From Firmicutes bacterium CAG:646 (GTDB lineage Bacteria > Bacillota > Clostridia > Lachnospirales > Lachnospiraceae): DNA of 7,715 nucleotides. The stretch covers positions 703 through 8,417 of the forward strand of contig HF995398.1 of assembly GCA_000432335.1 (NCBI GenBank), written 5' to 3'. This document shows, piece by piece, positions 1 to 6,764 of this stretch. Within the stretch, counting starts at the first letter, position 1. Each line of letters starts with the position of its first letter. Both the position numbers and the translations under genes were made by a program. The notes beneath the pieces are model-generated. The model worked only from the letters and a program-made list of their open reading frames with translations, was not told the DNA's origin and searched no databases.

Positions 1-1
1 G

Positions 2-874
2 CAGAAACACACGTATTCTGATGCACTTATTCAGCCTGTCCATCAAAAAAATGAATTTGCTGCCTTCTGCACTATGGTGGATTCCCATCTGGTTTCCCCG
101 GATACGAAAGATGTTTTTATTGGTGACCGGGGATTCCGTTCTTACAATAACATGGCTCATGTTTTAGAAAGAGGACCATATTTTCTTTTCCGTTCCAAAG
201 ATATACACTCGAAAGGTCTTGTCAGAAATTTCGATCTCCCGGAAGAAGATTCCTTTGATATCAGGGGAAATGTTACTCTTGTCCGCAGCCATAAAAGGAA
301 GATTGCCGTGAAAAATGGGTTCTACAGACGATATGTGGATGCTAATGCAACTTTTGATTATATTGAGCACGGTTCTATGGATACCTATGATCTGTCCTTT
401 CGGATCGTCAGGTTTCCTATATCAGAAGACACCTGGGAATGTATTGTCACAAATCTTCTGGAAGATGAATTCCCTCTGGAGAAGATCAAACTGATCTACT
501 TCGCAAGATGGGCCATTGAAGGCTCTTTCCGAAAACTGAAATATACGATTGGGCTGAGCAACTTTCATGCATATAAACCGGAGTATATCAAACAGGAGAT
601 CTGGGCAAAACTGATCGCCTATAACATTACCGAAACACTGATCAACCATACCGTTGTTAAACATGGTGAAACAAAGCATGAATATAAAGTAAATTTTAGT
701 GCTGCAGCCCATATTTGTAGGGTCTTTCTCCGTCTGACCACAGAGAAAGACCCCATAGATGTGATGAACCTGCTATGCAAAGAATTAATCCCTGTACGGA
801 ACGAACGACAATACCCAAGACTACAAACGGCTCATTTCCGACGACCACGATATTTTATATACCGGGCTGCATAA
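2..874 (+). CDS. IS4-family DDE transposase, 5' end beyond the window
   Basis: The reading frame is open from the first complete codon at base 2, so the gene begins upstream; the ATG at 74 is internal, since the 24 codons before it read through as coding sequence. Transposase of this family cuts and joins the ends of its own element. Visible landmarks are a GDRGF block with a likely catalytic Asp (bases 125-127) and a Y-x2-R-x3-E-x6-K signature (YFARWAIEGSFRKLK, bases 497-541). That signature is diagnostic of the IS4 group and carries the catalytic Glu at 518-520. The first Asp of the DDE triad would lie upstream of the window. About 290 residues are seen, ending in a basic, aromatic tail (RPRYFIYRAA) like the normal C-terminus of such enzymes, so the 3' end looks intact. 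There is no frameshift or internal stop. Activity cannot be judged without the N-terminal part and the left end of the element. Confidence 0.9.
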   Translation, partial: QKHTYSDALIQPVHQKNEFAAFCTMVDSHLVSPDTKDVFIGDRGFRSYNNMAHVLERGPYFLFRSKDIHSKGLVRNFDLPEEDSFDIRGNVTLVRSHKRKIAVKNGFYRRYVDANATFDYIEHGSMDTYDLSFRIVRFPISEDTWECIVTNLLEDEFPLEKIKLIYFARWAIEGSFRKLKYTIGLSNFHAYKPEYIKQEIWAKLIAYNITETLINHTVVKHGETKHEYKVNFSAAAHICRVFLRLTTEKDPIDVMNLLCKELIPVRNERQYPRLQTAHFRRPRYFIYRAA

Positions 875-912
875 ACGGGCAATTTCATCACAAACTATTA
901 TACTTTTTTATG

Positions 913-932
913 AAACAGATATAAATCTGTTT
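913..932 (+). terminator. Hairpin after the transposase gene, possible terminator
   Basis: AAACAGAT and ATCTGTTT form a perfect 8-bp inverted repeat around a 4-base loop, 38 bases after the transposase stop. The sequence after it is only modestly T-rich (TTATTTGTC... counted from 931) and the stem has just two G-C pairs, so this is a weak intrinsic terminator at best. It could stop transcripts leaving the transposase before they reach ftsH. Confidence 0.35.
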
Positions 933-1146
933 ATTTGTCGTGCAATAAATTCTTTCAGAATACCTAAAAACCTCTCTCATTACGATACAGGGTATATGTG
1001 ATGGACTCAAAGCCCTCTATTTTGAAAATTCCTCATCGGCTTACAGAAGTAATCCTTGTTTTGGCTAATATTAACTAAATGACATTGACGGCTGAATAGT
1101 TACACTAAAGTTAAGAAAAAGTTTAGATTATTTTTCAATCATTTCC

Positions 1147-1176
1147 TTGCAGGAAAGGTAGAAGAGGATGTAATAT
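1147..1176 (+). promoter_or_regulatory. Candidate promoter of ftsH
   Basis: TTGCAG (1147-1152) is followed after 18 bases by TAATAT (1171-1176), a 3/6 and 4/6 match to the vegetative boxes. On its own this is weak. Support comes from a similar layout before the first HAD gene, where the same nine bases CCTTGCAGG and a following purine-rich spacer lead to a perfect TATAAT. A competing option is TTGACG (1085-1090) with TAAAGT (1106-1111), whose spacer of 15 bases is short. Confidence 0.35.
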
Positions 1177-1201
1177 AGAGGGAAAGAAAGGAGTAGAAGG
1201 T

Positions 1202-3034
1202 ATGGATATAGAAGAATTGAAGAATAAAAAACCAAAACGTCCGGTGATGTTTTATTACTTGATTGCATTTGGTATTCTGATGTTGCTGAATTTCCTGATT
1301 GTCCCCTGGCTGACAGAGAGAAGCATCAAAGAAACAACGTACAGCGAGTTTATCAGTCAGGTAGACAGCGGAAGAGTAAAACAGGTAGAGGTACAGCATC
1401 AGACGTATACGATCTATTATGTGGTAAGAGAAGGAAAGAAGGAGCAGGTTTGCAAGACTGGAATTATGGATGATCCGGAGCTTTTGAAAAGGCTGGATGC
1501 CAAAGGTGTTGACTATGGTGCGGAGATACCCAAACAGCAGTCGCCGTTTCTTGCACTTTTGCTTACCTGGATTCTCCCCATTGTAATTTTTATTGTGATT
1601 GGGAATATTCTTTCCAAAAAAATGGCGAAGAGTATGGGCGGCGGTCCGGGCGCTATGATGTTTGGAAAGAGCAACGCCAAAGTATATGTAAAGTCGGCTA
1701 CGGGAATTAAATTTTCCGATGTGGCAGGCGAGGATGAGGCGAAAGAATTACTTACAGAGATTGTGGATTATCTGCATCACCCGGAGATGTATCGGGATAT
1801 CGGAGCGCAGATGCCGAAAGGCGCTTTGTTAGTGGGACCTCCGGGAACCGGTAAAACGCTGCTTGCAAAAGCGGTGGCAGGTGAGGCGAACGTGCCGTTT
1901 TTCTCTATTTCCGGTTCAGAATTTGTGGAAATGTTTGTAGGTATGGGAGCGGCAAAAGTTCGTGATCTGTTTCAGCAGGCAAATGAAAAAGCCCCCTGTA
2001 TCGTTTTTATTGACGAGATCGATACCATCGGTAAGAAGCGTGATGGAAATATAGGCGGAAATGATGAGCGAGAACAGACGTTGAATCAGCTTTTGACAGA
2101 GATGGATGGATTTGACGGATCGAAGGGTGTGGTGATCCTGGCGGCAACTAACCGTCCGGATTCTCTGGACCCGGCGCTCTTAAGACCGGGGCGTTTTGAC
2201 CGTCGGATTCCGGTGGAACTTCCTGATCTTCAGGGAAGAGAAGAGATCCTGAAAGTTCACGCAAAGAAAATCAAGATTGCTGATAATGTAGATTTTAATG
2301 CCATTGCAAAGGCGGCATCCGGCGCTTCGGGTGCAGAACTGGCAAATATTGTCAATGAAGCGGCGCTTCGGGCAGTGCGGGATGGAAGAAGATTTGCTAA
2401 TCAGGCAGATATGGAAGAGAGTATCGAGGTAGTTATCGCCGGATATCAGAAGAAGAACCGGGTACTTTCTGAGAAAGAAAAGCTGATCGTGGCATATCAC
2501 GAGATTGGTCATGCGCTGGTAGCAGGGAAGCAGTCTCATTCAGCTCCAGTGCATAAAATCACGATTATCCCCAGAACTTCCGGGGCTTTGGGCTATACCA
2601 TGCAGGTGGACGAGGAAGAACACTTCCTGATGTCCAGGGAAGAACTGGAGAATAAGATTGCGACCTTTACGGGCGGAAGAGCTGCGGAGGAATTAGTTTT
2701 CCATTCCATCACCACAGGCGCTTCCAACGACATTGAACAGGCTACCAAGCTGGCAAGGGGTATGATTACCCGGTTTGGTATGAGTGATGAGTTCGACATG
2801 GTGGCGATGGAGACCGTTTCCAATCAATATCTGGGAGGAGACGCTTCTCTTGCATGTTCTTTTGAAACGCAGACGTTGATTGACCGGAAAGTTGTGGAGC
2901 TGGTGAGAAAGCAGCATGAAAAAGCGACTCAGATTTTGCAGGAAAATGTGATGAAGCTGCATGAGCTGGCGAAGTATCTCTATGAGAACGAGACGATCAC
3001 CGGAGAAGAATTTATGAAAATTCTCGGCGAGTAA
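1202..3034 (+). CDS. ftsH: FtsH-family ATP-dependent membrane zinc protease, variant HEIGH active site
   Basis: This 610-residue protein is a complete FtsH, a hexameric membrane protease that unfolds and degrades membrane and short-lived cytosolic proteins. Domains in order: a first membrane segment (about 16-37), an FtsH extracellular domain (about 38-114), a second membrane segment (about 115-137), the AAA+ module with Walker A GPPGTGKT (212-219), pore motif FVG (245-247), Walker B IVFIDEID (267-274) and second region of homology with Arg fingers R328 and R331, then the M41 peptidase with HEIGH (433-437) and likely third zinc ligand D510. All catalytic residues are present, but the near-invariant HEAGH has Ile for Ala, and FSGADL reads ASGAEL. 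The C-terminus stops soon after the GEEF element, without the long tail of the E. coli protein. The start follows AAGGAG with 8 bases between. It is not beside tilS or hpt as in many Firmicutes, so it may be a second FtsH paralog (inference). Confidence 0.93.
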   Translation: MDIEELKNKKPKRPVMFYYLIAFGILMLLNFLIVPWLTERSIKETTYSEFISQVDSGRVKQVEVQHQTYTIYYVVREGKKEQVCKTGIMDDPELLKRLDAKGVDYGAEIPKQQSPFLALLLTWILPIVIFIVIGNILSKKMAKSMGGGPGAMMFGKSNAKVYVKSATGIKFSDVAGEDEAKELLTEIVDYLHHPEMYRDIGAQMPKGALLVGPPGTGKTLLAKAVAGEANVPFFSISGSEFVEMFVGMGAAKVRDLFQQANEKAPCIVFIDEIDTIGKKRDGNIGGNDEREQTLNQLLTEMDGFDGSKGVVILAATNRPDSLDPALLRPGRFDRRIPVELPDLQGREEILKVHAKKIKIADNVDFNAIAKAASGASGAELANIVNEAALRAVRDGRRFANQADMEESIEVVIAGYQKKNRVLSEKEKLIVAYHEIGHALVAGKQSHSAPVHKITIIPRTSGALGYTMQVDEEEHFLMSREELENKIATFTGGRAAEELVFHSITTGASNDIEQATKLARGMITRFGMSDEFDMVAMETVSNQYLGGDASLACSFETQTLIDRKVVELVRKQHEKATQILQENVMKLHELAKYLYENETITGEEFMKILGE

Positions 3035-3047
3035 TTCAAAAAAACCT

Positions 3048-3075
3048 ATGAAAAATCCAAAATATATGGTATCAT
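3048..3075 (+). promoter_or_regulatory. Candidate extended -10 promoter for glnS
   Basis: TGGTATCAT (3067-3075) matches an extended -10 box (TG-n-TATAAT, one mismatch in the hexamer). ATGAAA (3048-3053) lies 16 bases upstream as a 4/6 match to the -35 box. The extended -10 lies within the left arm of the large inverted repeat, so anything binding that repeat would cover the promoter. The transcript would start near 3082 and have a leader of about 50 bases, too short for a T-box riboswitch. Confidence 0.35.
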
Positions 3076-3107
3076 GAGCACTAAGTGTGAATGATACCAT
3101 ATATTTT
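3059..3107 (+). terminator. 17-bp perfect inverted repeat between ftsH and glnS: terminator or operator
   Basis: The arms 3059-3075 and 3091-3107 are perfect reverse complements over 17 bases, separated by 15 bases. The middle holds a second small palindrome (CACT-A-AGTG, 3079-3087). The left arm is preceded by A-rich sequence and the right arm ends in TTTT, as in a bidirectional intrinsic terminator, placed 24 bases after the ftsH stop. Against a plain terminator, the stem is mostly A-T and the T run is short and inside the stem. It ends only 24 bases before the glnS start codon, so an operator or mRNA hairpin controlling glnS is an equal possibility. Confidence 0.5.
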
Positions 3108-3131
3108 ATAGAACAGATGAGGAGGACAAGC

Positions 3132-4796
3132 ATGGAAAAAGAAGTGGTTTCCAAGAATTTTATAGAGCAGATAATAGAAAAAGATCTTGCAGAAGGGAAA
3201 TATGAAACGATTTGTACGCGTTTTCCGCCGGAGCCCAACGGATATCTGCATATTGGGCATGCAAAATCAATTCTGCTGAATTATGGACTTTCTCAGGAAT
3301 ATCATGGGAAATTTAATCTGAGATTTGATGATACCAATCCTACTAAGGAAAAAGTGGAATTTGTGGAGTCTATAGAAACCGATGTGAAATGGCTGGGGGC
3401 AGACTGGGAAGACCGTCTGTTTTTTGCGTCTAATTATTTTGAACAGATGTATGAAGCGGCAGTAAAATTAATTAAAAAAGGAAAAGCTTTTGTCTGCGAT
3501 CTTACAGCAGAGGAAATTCGCGAATACCGTGGAACGCTCACAGAACCGGGAAAGAACAGCCCTTACCGGGACAGAAGTATCGAGGAGAACCTGGATCTTT
3601 TTGAGAGAATGAAAAATGGAGAATTTGAGGATGGAACGAAAGTGCTCCGGGCAAAGATTGACATGGCGTCTCCGAATATCAATATGAGAGATCCGGTTAT
3701 CTACCGTGTGGCTCACATGACTCATCACAATACGGGAGATCAGTGGTGCATTTATCCGATGTACGATTTTGCGCATCCCATTGAGGATGCGATTGAAGGC
3801 GTGACGCATTCTATCTGTACGCTGGAATTTGAAGATCACCGTCCGCTGTATGACTGGGTAGTGAAAGAACTGGAATATCCATTCCCTCCAAAACAGATTG
3901 AGTTTGCAAAATTATATCTGACTAATGTGGTGACAGGAAAGCGTTACATCAAACGTCTGGTGGAAGAAGGTATTGTGGATGGATGGGACGATCCTCGTCT
4001 TGTGTCTATTGCGGCGCTGAGAAGAAGAGGATTTACCCCGGAATCTATCAAAATGTTTGTGGAGCTGTGCGGCGTTTCCAAAGCTAATAGTTCAGTGGAT
4101 TATGCTATGCTGGAGTACTGTATCCGGGAGGATCTGAAACTGAAGCGTTCCCGTATGATGGCTGTTCTGGATCCGCTGAAGCTGGTGATCGACAATTATC
4201 CGGAAGATCAGGTGGAAGAACTGGAAGTGGCTAACAACTTGGAAAATGAAGCGTTGGGCAGCAGAACAGTTCCTTTTGGAAGAGAAATATATATTGAGAG
4301 AGAAGATTTCATGGTGGAACCGCCAAAGAAATACAAACGTCTCTATCCGGGCAATGAAGTACGTTTGATGAATGCCTATTTTGTGACCTGTACCGGTTAT
4401 GAAACGGATGAAAATGGAAATGTCACGGTGGTTCACTGTACGTATGATCCTGCTTCCCGGGGAGGAAATTCTCCGGACGGAAGAAAGGTGAAAGGAACGA
4501 TTCACTGGGTAAGCGCACAGGAGAATGTAAAAGCAGAAGTACGTCTCTATGAAAATATCATTGATGAGGAAAAAGGAGTCTATAATGAGGATGGTTCTCT
4601 GAATCTGAATCCGAATTCTCTGACGGTGAAAAAGGACTGTTACCTGGAACGGAATCTGAAAGATGTGAAAGCTTATGACAGTTTCCAGTTTGTGCGGAAC
4701 GGTTTCTTCTGCGTAGACGCAAAGGACAGCAGGGAGGATGCGCTGGTATTTAACCGGATCGTATCACTGAAGAGCTCCTTCAAATTGCCAAAATAA
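3132..4796 (+). CDS. glnS: Glutaminyl-tRNA synthetase (glutamine--tRNA ligase)
   Basis: A 554-residue class I synthetase that joins glutamine to tRNA-Gln in the cytosol using ATP. The Rossmann catalytic half contains PPEPNGYLHIGHAKS with HIGH at 40-43, RFDDTNP (64-70), WCIYPMYDF around Tyr211 and ICTLEFED around Cys229; these align in position with the glutamine-pocket residues of the E. coli enzyme as I know it. The C-terminal half (about 335-554) is the beta-barrel anticodon-binding region, including RKVKGTIHWVSA. This pattern separates it from GluRS. The KMSKS loop reads VTGKR (267-271) rather than VMSKR. There is no fused YqeY domain. The ATG at 3132 is chosen because AGGAGG (3120-3125) sits 6 bases upstream and the family begins here; an in-frame GTG at 3087 would add 15 codons that lie partly inside the inverted repeat. 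The stop overlaps the next start, so the two genes are probably one transcript. Confidence 0.96.
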   Translation: MEKEVVSKNFIEQIIEKDLAEGKYETICTRFPPEPNGYLHIGHAKSILLNYGLSQEYHGKFNLRFDDTNPTKEKVEFVESIETDVKWLGADWEDRLFFASNYFEQMYEAAVKLIKKGKAFVCDLTAEEIREYRGTLTEPGKNSPYRDRSIEENLDLFERMKNGEFEDGTKVLRAKIDMASPNINMRDPVIYRVAHMTHHNTGDQWCIYPMYDFAHPIEDAIEGVTHSICTLEFEDHRPLYDWVVKELEYPFPPKQIEFAKLYLTNVVTGKRYIKRLVEEGIVDGWDDPRLVSIAALRRRGFTPESIKMFVELCGVSKANSSVDYAMLEYCIREDLKLKRSRMMAVLDPLKLVIDNYPEDQVEELEVANNLENEALGSRTVPFGREIYIEREDFMVEPPKKYKRLYPGNEVRLMNAYFVTCTGYETDENGNVTVVHCTYDPASRGGNSPDGRKVKGTIHWVSAQENVKAEVRLYENIIDEEKGVYNEDGSLNLNPNSLTVKKDCYLERNLKDVKAYDSFQFVRNGFFCVDAKDSREDALVFNRIVSLKSSFKLPK

Positions 4797-6199
4797 TGAA
4801 CGAGCTTGCAATTTCTCTGGAAAAGAAAAGGGGCTGCCCTATGTATGGGCAGATTTATGAGTATATTCGGGATGAGATTCAGAAAGGGAAAATTCTGGCA
4901 GGAGAAAGATTGCCCTCATCCCGGGCGTTGGCTGCTCATCTGGGTGTGAGCCGCAGTACGGTGGATTTGGCGTATGATCAGCTTCTGGCAGAGGGCTATG
5001 TGATTTCCCAGCCCTGTCGGGGGTATTTTGTCTGCGAGGTAGATCAGTTATATCAGATTCCCATAAGTGGAAATCAAAGGGAAGAGAAGAAAGAACCGGA
5101 ACAGAAACAATATCTTTATGATTTTGCCATCAGCGGTATTGATCGGGAGGGTTTTCCTTATCAAACCTGGAAGAAAATCTCAAAAAGTGTACTGGCGGAG
5201 GATGACGGAACTTTATTTCAGATGGGGAATTCCCAAGGGCAGGAAGGTCTGCGCCGGGAGATTGTTTCCTATCTGCATCATGCCAGAGGGGTAAACTGCA
5301 AAGCAGAACAGATCATAGTGGGAGCGGGGAATGATTACCTGCTCCTGCTTTTGCACATTATACTGGGTATGGACTGGAAAATTGCCATGGATAATCCCAC
5401 GTATCTTAGCGCCTATCTGGATTTTGAAAAGATGGGATATTCTGTTGTGACTTTGGAGCCGGATGGGATGGGAATGTGTCCGGATCAATTAGAAGAGAGT
5501 AAGGCTACGCTGGCGTATGTAATGCCTTCCCATCATTTTCCATTGGGAACGGTGATGCCCATCAAGCGCAGACAGGAACTTTTGGCATGGGCAGCAGCGA
5601 AAGAGAACCGTTTTCTTATAGAAGATGATTATGACAGTGAATTTCGGTATAAGGGAAAACCCATTCCCAGTCTTCAGGGGTTTGATTCGCATGATAAGGT
5701 GATTTATCTGGGAACCTTTTCCCGGTCGCTGGCTCCGGCAATCCGCGTCAGCTATATGGTTTTGCCGGAACGGATGGTGTCCTGGTACGAAACGCGAGGA
5801 AAAAATTTTTCTGTCACCGTCTCCCGGGTGGATCAGAAGATACTGGAGGTTTTTTTGCGGGACGGGCATTTTGAACGTCATTTGAACCGGATGCGCGGTA
5901 TTTATCGCAGCAAACACGACTGCTTGCTGAGCGAAATGAAAAAATTGCGGGAAGTGTGCGCGGTTCAGGGAGAACATGCAGGAGTACATATTCTGGTAAA
6001 AATGAAAAATGGAATGACGGAGGAGGAGGCGATTCGGCGAGCAGCAGAAATGGGAGTCAAAGTATATGGGTTGTCGGAATACTGCGTGGCAGAACCGAAC
6101 CGGGAACTGGAACCTACGCTGTTGATGGGATATGCGACGCTAAAGGAAGAGGAAATCAGGGAAGCGGTTGGAAGACTTAAAAAAGCCTGGATGGGATAG
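4796..6199 (+). CDS. MocR-type GntR regulator with aminotransferase-like domain, PLP lysine replaced by Arg
   Basis: A 467-residue MocR/PdxR-type protein. Residues 1-80 form a GntR winged helix (LPSSRALAAHLGVSRSTV, then LLAEGYVISQPCRGYFV) that should bind operator DNA. A linker rich in Lys/Glu/Gln (about 88-106) leads to a fold-type I aminotransferase domain (about 108-467) that in relatives senses pyridoxal phosphate. Recognisable parts are NPTYLSA (200-206), MPSHHFPLG (243-251), EDDYDSEFRY (276-285) with the likely ring-binding Asp278, and GTFSRSLAPAIR (306-317). In relatives the last motif is GTFSK; here residue 310 is Arg (CGG, 5723-5725), so the usual Schiff-base lysine is missing. The ATG shares a base with the glnS stop (TAATG). 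No good ribosome site precedes it, suggesting coupled translation. A second in-frame ATG at 4841 has AAGGGG 7 bases upstream but would cut into the conserved N-terminus. Targets are unknown; no pdx genes are nearby. Confidence 0.9.
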   Translation: MNELAISLEKKRGCPMYGQIYEYIRDEIQKGKILAGERLPSSRALAAHLGVSRSTVDLAYDQLLAEGYVISQPCRGYFVCEVDQLYQIPISGNQREEKKEPEQKQYLYDFAISGIDREGFPYQTWKKISKSVLAEDDGTLFQMGNSQGQEGLRREIVSYLHHARGVNCKAEQIIVGAGNDYLLLLLHIILGMDWKIAMDNPTYLSAYLDFEKMGYSVVTLEPDGMGMCPDQLEESKATLAYVMPSHHFPLGTVMPIKRRQELLAWAAAKENRFLIEDDYDSEFRYKGKPIPSLQGFDSHDKVIYLGTFSRSLAPAIRVSYMVLPERMVSWYETRGKNFSVTVSRVDQKILEVFLRDGHFERHLNRMRGIYRSKHDCLLSEMKKLREVCAVQGEHAGVHILVKMKNGMTEEEAIRRAAEMGVKVYGLSEYCVAEPNRELEPTLLMGYATLKEEEIREAVGRLKKAWMG

Positions 6200-6230
6200 T
6201 TTTCGTTATACTAGAAGTGGATATAAAATA

Positions 6231-6270
6231 GGAAAAGGAGATGCCGTTTTAAAGCGACAACTCCTTTTTC
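6231..6270. terminator. Bidirectional terminator between the regulator and the convergent small gene
   Basis: GGAAAAGGAG (6231-6240) pairs with CTCCTTTTTC (6261-6270), ten pairs with one G-U. The 20-base interval (6241-6260) can itself fold further (TGCCG with CGACA, imperfect). On the plus strand the stem runs into T-rich DNA; on the minus strand CTCCTTTTCC is followed by TATTTTATA. The position, 31 bases after the regulator stop and 13 bases beyond the convergent gene's stop, suits a shared terminator. Confidence 0.65.
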
Positions 6271-6283
6271 TAATGCTAAAAGG

Positions 6284-6595
6284 TTACTCTGCAGGTGTTT
6301 CAGCCTCTTCTTCTGCGGAAACTTCTGTTTCCGACATATCCTTATCAGAAGTTTCTGTTGTTTCCTCCACCTTTTTTTCCACAGTTTCACTTTCTGGATG
6401 CAGTGTGGTATACGTTCTTTCTGCCTGACAGTTTTCGCAAGTCTCTTCTTTCTCTTCGTTCAGCAGGTCGTCGAAATCTTCCTCACTGAGATCATTTACA
6501 TCTTTACATTTTTTTACATATGCGATCGCACCGCCTACGGCTGCGCCCACAACGGCCAGACCAGCCAGAGTCTTCCATACATTTTTCTTTGCCAT
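6284..6595 (-). CDS. Small single-pass membrane protein with acidic tail, function unknown
   Basis: I do not recognise a named family for this 103-residue protein. It starts with a short basic stretch (MAKKNVWK), then one hydrophobic helix at about 9-27 built of Ala, Val and Gly with spaced glycines (12, 17, 21, 22) suited to helix packing, then a charged KKCKD. The remaining 75 residues form a hydrophilic, probably disordered tail very rich in Glu, Thr and Ser, with a CENC pair (53-56). The positively charged N-terminus would suggest the tail faces outward if the segment stays as an anchor, but topology is unproven. The gene is real by its ribosome site: AAGGAG (plus-strand 6604-6609) lies 8 bases before the ATG. 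It is convergent with the regulator and divergent from the HAD operon, so it is its own unit. Similar small Ala/Gly-rich membrane proteins are common in Lachnospiraceae (recollection, not searched). Confidence 0.8.
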   Translation of the reverse strand: MAKKNVWKTLAGLAVVGAAVGGAIAYVKKCKDVNDLSEEDFDDLLNEEKEETCENCQAERTYTTLHPESETVEKKVEETTETSDKDMSETEVSAEEEAETPAE

Positions 6596-6695
6596 TCTGA
6601 ATTCTCCTTTTCGTTATAAAACACTTGATAAGGTATTAAAGGTATAGTATCCATTCTAATACTTTTTATGAAAAAAGGAAAGCCCCAAATTTACC

Positions 6696-6724
6696 TTGCA
6701 GGCAGGGGAAGGAACATTTATAAT
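6696..6724 (+). promoter_or_regulatory. Promoter of the HAD hydrolase operon
   Basis: A perfect TATAAT (6719-6724) lies 17 bases after TTGCAG (6696-6701), the ideal spacing with a half-matching -35 box. The transcript would start near 6731, giving a leader of about 35 bases before the ATG at 6765. The ribosome site GAGG (6751-6754) is 10 bases from that ATG, slightly long. Confidence 0.65.
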
Positions 6725-6764
6725 GAGGAAGGTAAGAGAAACAGTAAAGAGAGGATGACAAAAA

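Larger units (their letters stand above)
1..1090 (+). mobile_element. Right-hand part of an IS4-family insertion sequence
   Basis: The transposase gene is followed by about 200 non-coding bases, AT-rich and unlike the coding DNA around them, before the leader of ftsH. The right boundary is not defined by sequence alone because the left terminal repeat lies outside the window. I place it near 1071-1090 (TTAACTAAATGACATTGACG), which resembles in style the ends of clostridial IS4 elements; this is from memory and uncertain by tens of bases. No target-site duplication can be checked. The element points toward ftsH. Confidence 0.45.
875..1201 (+). other. Non-coding stretch between transposase and ftsH
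   Basis: No convincing gene is seen here on either strand. In order it holds the weak hairpin at 913-932, the non-coding 3' part of the insertion sequence, a TTGACG box at 1085-1090 close to the presumed IS end, an A/T-rich block at 1095-1140, a short palindrome (TTTCCT-TGC-AGGAAA, 1142-1156), a possible ftsH promoter (1147-1176), and the ftsH ribosome binding site AAGGAG at 1188-1193. Confidence 0.6.

Noticed and set aside
1142..1156. TTTCCT-TGC-AGGAAA palindrome as a terminator
   Set aside because: The loop is 3 bases, the stem 6 pairs, and no T run follows; it overlaps the candidate ftsH promoter and is noted there instead.
3087..3131. GTG start giving glnS 15 extra N-terminal residues
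   Set aside because: The codons run through the right arm of the inverted repeat, have no ribosome site, and the ATG at 3132 has AGGAGG six bases upstream and fits the family's N-terminus.
3035..3131. T-box riboswitch ahead of glnS
   Set aside because: The gap is under 100 bases and has no T-box core (AGGGTGGNACCGCG-like) or specifier stem; a T-box leader needs more room.
2693..3238. 181-residue minus-strand frame across the end of ftsH and start of glnS
   Set aside because: It lies opposite two well-supported genes, runs through the intergenic inverted repeat, and its protein has no recognisable domain.
6168..6489. Plus-strand frames opposite the small membrane protein gene
   Set aside because: They are the complement of the Glu/Ser-rich tail, giving Phe/Ser/Leu-rich nonsense, and lack ribosome sites, whereas the minus-strand frame has AAGGAG at 8 bases.
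6755..6764. ATG at 6755 as start of the HAD gene
   Set aside because: It is in another frame from DLDGT; only the ATG at 6765 leads into the HAD domain.
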